Positions 60,135 through 64,000 of a stretch of DNA of 64,000 nt are shown piece after piece (position 1 is the stretch's first letter; each line of letters starts with the position of its first letter). The position numbers and the translations under genes were made by a program. The notes beneath the pieces were generated by a model. That model ran no database searches and had not been told where the DNA came from. It saw only the letters and a program-made list of their open reading frames with translations. The stretch covers positions 1 through 64,000 of the forward strand of contig NZ_CAKKNC010000015.1 in the NCBI RefSeq assembly GCF_918741285.1. Direction: 5' to 3'. Source of the stretch: Sphingobium sp. CECT 9361. Lineage in GTDB: Bacteria; Pseudomonadota; Alphaproteobacteria; Sphingomonadales; Sphingomonadaceae.

Positions 60135-60670
60135 AGCTTCCCCCCGATAAACCAACAGATTAGTCGCCTCCGCGAAGCCTTTTTGCAAGAGGCAAACAAA
60201 TCTCCCGAGTTGCCCATTCGAAGCTGGCGCATCCAGGACATTTCAGTGCGGTCATGAGCGTCCTGAGCGGACGACTATGGGTTATCGGTACGCTATGGCG
60301 CACGAAGATCAGGCCGCCTTTTGGCGCGCGTGGGATTATGCGATCGACAATCGCTCACCGCCCCGCCTGGCGTTGCGATGCCGACATGAGAATACAGTCT
60401 AATCGCGTAGGCGCAGGGACCGTTTAAAAACGTAGCCGCTGTCCCATCACGGCTCGTAAGCGTTCCAACACTTAACCGCCTACATCTGCCCCATGGGTCG
60501 CCAGAATTTTTAGATGCAACGGCCCATATCCGCCATTCGTCATAGCTGTGTCTGGCATTCGCCCCTCCTGTCAGGACTGGGGTCGATCCATCGTCATGAT
60601 GTTTCGGTGGATCAACGGTTGGCACTTTTGTCGATTGCCGATGGTTGCATCAATAAGGAGCGAATCGATA
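60135..60670. other. Intergenic stretch before the small protein gene
   Basis: About 535 bases with no supported gene; open frames on the minus strand (near 60293-60625) show no domain. It holds the promoter of the serine hydrolase and that of the downstream small gene, whose AAGGAG is near 60656. Confidence 0.4.
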
Positions 60671-60856
60671 ATGGACAGACATCAGATTATTGCCGTTGGC
60701 TTGCTCACCCAGCGCGACATCGATCGGCTCGGCGAAGGGTTCAGCAGGATGTTTCCTCTTGAAGGGGCGCACGACTTCGAAGATCTGCTGAAGGCGATTG
60801 ATCAGGCGGATATTGCCCGGGGCAGCGGTACCGGAAATTTGGAATGCTCGAAATAA
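60671..60856 (+). CDS. Small hypothetical protein (61 residues)
   Basis: The ORF reads MDRHQIIAVGLLTQRDIDRLGEG and FPLEGAHDFEDLLKAIDQAD, then a short polar tail. The amphipathic pattern and good AAGGAG leader support coding. I recall similar small proteins in this group but no function is known. Confidence 0.6.
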   Translation: MDRHQIIAVGLLTQRDIDRLGEGFSRMFPLEGAHDFEDLLKAIDQADIARGSGTGNLECSK

Positions 60857-60874
60857 TAGCTGTCGGGTGGCAGA

Positions 60875-61534
60875 TCACAGCATATTCTCCTGCGCTGCAG
60901 TTGCCTCCGCTCCTTTTCGCCTGAACCAAGGCTCGTCCGTCCGATCCAGCGCAATCAAATCATCTGAAAAAGTTCGTGACTGGAAGGCGAGGACATCATC
61001 GAGTGAGCCATGCAGCCACTGGTCATACTCATCTGTTTGCAGCAGCACGGGCATCCGAACATGCACGGGACGTATCGCCTCATTGCATTCTGTCATCAGA
61101 CCGGAATAGACCGGCCCCCATTCATCACTGACGCGCCACATGCCGGCCCAGGCGAATAGTTCTTGATCCTTCAGGCTGATCCATGTGCGCGTCATCCTGC
61201 CTGCCGCGCCTTCGGCTTCGGCAAATGCCGTCACGGGTATCAGGCAGCGCCACTGTGGTTCGGGAGCGATGCCCTGCCACATAAAGTTCGACAGATCGGC
61301 GATATTGTTGACCGGCCTGGGCTTCAAAGGCAGCCCGGTTTTCTTGCTTTTCATAGGCCTTGGGAAGCCCCAGACCATCGACTGCAAGATGCGCCGACCG
61401 TCCTGTTCGCGCGCGACTATTCCAGGATAGCCGGGGTACACTTCATCGGCTGAGTTGAATGCCACAGGAATTTGTGCGCCGAACAGGCTGGCAATCTCGG
61501 CAGCGGGCTTCTTGGCGTGGTAGAGGTTGCAGAT
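60875..61534 (-). CDS. SOS response-associated peptidase (SRAP/YedK) with ATC in the start position
   Basis: SRAP proteins protect abasic sites in single-stranded DNA through a covalent bond to the N-terminal Cys2. In this gene the frame reads ICNLYHAKKPAAEIASLF before the first possible normal start. The codon before Cys is ATC (61532-61534), not ATG. A GGAGGG lies 8 bases upstream of it. An in-frame stop is further upstream with no ATG, GTG or TTG between, and the first internal GTG (61465) would delete the catalytic Cys. Other motifs look fine: LIPVTAFAEAEG (catalytic Glu) and HVRMPVLL (catalytic His). Either translation starts at ATC, the base is wrong, or the gene is inactivated. Confidence 0.75.
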   Translation of the reverse strand: MCNLYHAKKPAAEIASLFGAQIPVAFNSADEVYPGYPGIVAREQDGRRILQSMVWGFPRPMKSKKTGLPLKPRPVNNIADLSNFMWQGIAPEPQWRCLIPVTAFAEAEGAAGRMTRTWISLKDQELFAWAGMWRVSDEWGPVYSGLMTECNEAIRPVHVRMPVLLQTDEYDQWLHGSLDDVLAFQSRTFSDDLIALDRTDEPWFRRKGAEATAAQENML

Positions 61535-61944
61535 GTGGACGACCCTCCACTTGCTAGGGCTCGAGCAGCGTTTCGACTCGATCGCTTGCTATCAGATGTC
61601 CGGCCTGTTGGCGCGGGAAAATCCCGCTGGCCGAGATGGTGTTCGCTACGCGCATTCCAAACACATGGGCGACATCAAATGTGCCAGTGCAACCTTCGGA
61701 GTATTTCGCGTCTCGATCGACCGATCGTTCCATCTACTCGTTCCTGCAGGTTCGACTACGGTCCACAGTGGCAGGTACCTTGTCAGCTCGCCTGCTGGGG
61801 CCCGCCAACCCGCTCAAGACATTTGGCAAGGTGCTACGGAACCACTGCATTTCTTAAAACCCGTCGGCCGCGTACCATGAACGTCCTTCCGAGACTGCAG
61901 TCGACGGGTGCGACGGCGTTCCAGCGGGTTAGGGGGGGGCTGCG
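61535..61944. other. Intergenic stretch between SRAP and AlkC-like genes
   Basis: About 410 bases with no supported gene. The plus strand is open in overlapping frames but shows no domain. The promoter of the SRAP gene must lie here. A GGGGGGG run is at 61931-61937. Confidence 0.4.
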
Positions 61945-63057
61945 TCAAATCGATGATTCGGTTTCAATCTCAAACGCAGTTTTTGCCATCGTCTGTCCGT
62001 TCACGATCAGCTCGACCTCATGACAGCCCGGATGGTGGCGACGCGTGCTAAAATTCCGGATAGCCTGCCGAACGCCAAGCGTGGCAGCCTGCCCGGCGGG
62101 AAGGTCGAATGTCTTCAGCTTGAAAACTTTGCCCGCAGTCCTGCCGCCAGCGCGTGTATAATGAACGCGATAATCCACGACCAGACGTTGAGCATCCGGC
62201 GATGTCGAGATCAGCTCGACATTGATGGTGATAGCCTGCCCGAGCCGCACATTTCGTGGTTTGATCGAGAAGTCTTGTATGGTGACTGCGGCACCATCGC
62301 CAACGCCAATGAGGGCCAGCGCACGCGGGTTACCCTCCTTTATCAAGGTACGCAGGGCATGGCGGATGATCCAGGTTGTGCCGGGATCGCCGTTTTGCCA
62401 ATCCGCAAGTCGGTGCAATAGCCAGTCCGGGCGATCCTTTGCGATATCGTTCAGATGATTGGCGACCGACTTGCGAACATAGGTGCTGGGATCGGCTTTG
62501 AGCGATTCTAGGATCGCTACTGCAAGCGTCGGATTGGCCTTGAACGCCGGGATGCGGGAAGCCCATGGTAATCGCGGCCTGCTACCTTCGCTCGCGAGCC
62601 GGCGAACATGTTCGTCTGGGCTACCGGTCCAGCGCGCCATTATGGCAAGGGTTCGCTCTGTGTCCTGAGCCAGAAACGGACGCACGGCAAACTCGGCGGA
62701 GCCGAAGCGGGTCAAATGGGCAAGCGCATCCAACGACCTGTCGACATCATCGAGCCCATATCGCGCCACAAACTCAGTGACCGCAATCGCCTGGAAACCA
62801 TGGGTGAGTTGTGGCGCCATGGCGCCTACGATCTCAAGCGCATCCTCAAACCGGTCGGGGAGTGCGGCTTTGAGGGCATCAGCGATATGGCGGACGCGGC
62901 CCATGATCGAGAGCCCGGCAAGTCCGTTAGATGCTGAGCTGAGAAATACGGCTTGGTCGAAGTGCCTTGATACCGAAGCTCCAGCGCTGGCGATGACTCT
63001 AAGCGCCGGCGGTCCAAGAATGTCCTTGAGAAGCGCAGGCGTGGTTGTGTTGGTCAT
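61945..63057 (-). CDS. AlkC/AlkD-like DNA alkylation repair protein
   Basis: The 370-residue protein has HEAT-like helical repeats (LDALAHLTRFGSAEFAVRPFL, RLASEGSRPRLPWASRIPAF, LKADPSTYVRKSVANHLNDI) and a C-terminal Ig-like domain (from about residue 255: VTIQDFSIKPRNVRLGQAITI, to VELIVNGQ). HEAT plus Ig-like is the AlkC layout; AlkD lacks the Ig-like domain. These glycosylases remove 3-methyladenine-type lesions from DNA without base flipping. The start at 63057 gives the standard MTNTTTPAL opening. Confidence 0.85.
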   Translation of the reverse strand: MTNTTTPALLKDILGPPALRVIASAGASVSRHFDQAVFLSSASNGLAGLSIMGRVRHIADALKAALPDRFEDALEIVGAMAPQLTHGFQAIAVTEFVARYGLDDVDRSLDALAHLTRFGSAEFAVRPFLAQDTERTLAIMARWTGSPDEHVRRLASEGSRPRLPWASRIPAFKANPTLAVAILESLKADPSTYVRKSVANHLNDIAKDRPDWLLHRLADWQNGDPGTTWIIRHALRTLIKEGNPRALALIGVGDGAAVTIQDFSIKPRNVRLGQAITINVELISTSPDAQRLVVDYRVHYTRAGGRTAGKVFKLKTFDLPAGQAATLGVRQAIRNFSTRRHHPGCHEVELIVNGQTMAKTAFEIETESSI

Positions 63058-63463
63058 CGTAAGGGCGCTTATAATCAGATCGAAGCTATATGGCGATTGT
63101 GCAATGCGCTTGGCCGACCTTGCAAACACCGCTCACTATGATCCCGCGATTTGGCGCACCGGTAGGTGACCAGCATACACCGTTCTGTAGCAGGACCACG
63201 AACGGTGGCTTCTTCCAAGACCGGTCATTCGCCTGCCATCAACCTTCGCCGCCGTAATGCGCCATGTCTTGTTAATCCGGTGCGATAGCGCTGCGCTACA
63301 ATCAGCCTTTTGCTGCCGGGCAGCAACTAGAAGGCCATGGTCAATGTTGCCCTGGACATCGTGCTTAAGGTGAGGACAACGCGATGCGCGCCCGAAGGCC
63401 AATATGTCCTTGCGCGTAACGGTGGGGGGGGGGGGGCGCAGCCCCGAAAATAGCCGAGCAGAG
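63058..63463. other. Intergenic stretch with a poly-G tract and GC hairpin
   Basis: About 400 bases with no supported gene. Thirteen consecutive G lie at 63424-63436. The minus-strand sequence GGGGCTGCGCCCC (63433-63445) can fold as a five-pair hairpin just after the EAL gene stop, and could be part of its terminator, though no clear U run follows. Confidence 0.5.
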
Positions 63464-64000
63464 TTAGGCGGCGACGCGTTTTTCATCCAGCTTGCAAAGC
63501 AAGGCATCAACTTCGGAAGCTGGAATTGGTCGACTGAATAGGTAGCCTTGTATCTGGCCGCAGCCTTCGGCACGCAGGATGTCTAGCTGCTCGCTGCTTT
63601 CCACGCCCTCGGCTGTAGTTTCCATACCGAGCGCATCGGCCAATGACGTGATCGCCCGGATAATAGCAGTTGCGCCGTCATGGGCAAGCAGATCGACGAT
63701 GAAGCTACGGTCTATCTTCAACTTGTCGAACGGGAAGCTGCGCAAATAACTAAGCGAAGAATAGCCCGTTCCGAAATCGTCGAGCGCCACCCGCACACCC
63801 AGCGCGCGCAAAGAATGAAGGGAGGCCAGCGTGGCTTCAACATTGTCGATAAACAGGCTTTCGGTGATTTCCAGCTCCAGCCGTTGCGGCTCCAGGCCAG
63901 ACCGCGCAAGTGCCTGCAGAACAATGCTGTTCAGCATTGAATTTCGGAACTGAACCGGTGAAATGTTGACCGCAATTCGGATGTCGCTCGCCCATGTCCC
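63464..64000 (-). CDS. EAL-domain protein, C-terminal part (cut by window edge)
   Basis: The reading frame enters at base 64000 and ends at 63464, giving the last 178 residues of an EAL domain. Visible segments are RIAVNISPVQF, LELEITES, ALDDFGTGYSSLSYL, KIDRSFI and ETTAEGVE, and GQIQGYLFSRP. The conserved metal and catalytic positions (E in ITES, DDFG, KIDRSF, E in EGVE) are intact, so c-di-GMP phosphodiesterase activity is likely. Sensor or GGDEF domains may lie beyond the window. Confidence 0.93.
   Translation of the reverse strand, partial: GTWASDIRIAVNISPVQFRNSMLNSIVLQALARSGLEPQRLELEITESLFIDNVEATLASLHSLRALGVRVALDDFGTGYSSLSYLRSFPFDKLKIDRSFIVDLLAHDGATAIIRAITSLADALGMETTAEGVESSEQLDILRAEGCGQIQGYLFSRPIPASEVDALLCKLDEKRVAA

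Noticed and set aside
60293..60625. Minus-strand frame of 110 residues before the small gene
   Set aside because: No recognisable domain or ribosome binding site, and it overlaps the leader of the small plus-strand gene.

Overview
This looks like a chromosomal segment of a sphingomonad-type alphaproteobacterium (Sphingomonadales; genus not resolved). The evidence is the high GC, an imuA-imuB-dnaE2 mutasome under a GAAC-N7-GAAC LexA box, a KaiC-like ATPase coupled to a hybrid histidine kinase, and dense ATGA/TGATG gene overlaps. I see no tRNA, rRNA or CRISPR array. The left edge has three 8-bp direct repeats at exact 32-bp spacing, possibly a transposon end, followed by a hybrid histidine kinase that has lost its H-box.

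Layout. 0-5.6 kb: histidine-kinase remnant, SirB1-type protein, and a minus-strand operon of DUF2231 membrane protein, PQQ-type sugar dehydrogenase lipoprotein and retropepsin-like protease. 6.4-23.4 kb: one long plus-strand block made of a complete type I secretion system (ABC, HlyD, TolC), a 1110-residue RTX polysaccharide deacetylase and a Pel-like exopolysaccharide set (PelG, GH114 hydrolase, PelB split into TPR and barrel genes, PelD-like, PelE-like, PelF). 23.7-26.9 kb: an unrecognised pair, a GNAT-like protein and a 760-residue membrane-anchored protein. 27.7-35.9 kb: xth on the plus strand converges on the minus-strand SOS operon imuA-imuB-dnaE2-orf90-SNase-like-alkB-orf111. 36.4-37.3 kb: two small genes, one HNH-like. 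37.5-45.8 kb: FecR-domain surface protein with a Thr-Pro linker, TPR plus outer-membrane barrel protein (Slam-like candidate), and a divergent exported CHAT-TPR protein. 46-49.5 kb: KaiC-like ATPase with hybrid histidine kinase. 50.4-53.6 kb: Mfd-like helicase. 53.9-58.1 kb: small genes, a PRC-barrel membrane protein, a Crp/Fnr regulator, an SRPBCC remnant, and a GFA-YjbQ-GNAT operon. 58.1-64 kb: serine hydrolase, small protein, SRAP protein without a normal start codon, AlkC-like repair protein and an EAL-domain protein cut by the window edge.

How it works together. The main system is a modular Pel-type exopolysaccharide machine. In Pseudomonas one PelA protein carries hydrolase, amidotransferase-like and deacetylase parts. 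Here the GH114 hydrolase is a separate gene. The deacetylase half is fused to cadherin-like and RTX repeats and sits directly behind its own type I exporter, which implies that polymer deacetylation happens outside the cell. The PelD-like protein stops after its GAF domain, so the known c-di-GMP control point appears to be missing. The second theme is DNA damage repair, with xth, alkB, an AlkC-like protein, the mutasome, an Mfd-like helicase and an SRAP protein in one window. A diverged repeat of about 440 bp occurs twice, at 2.7 and 27.0 kb.
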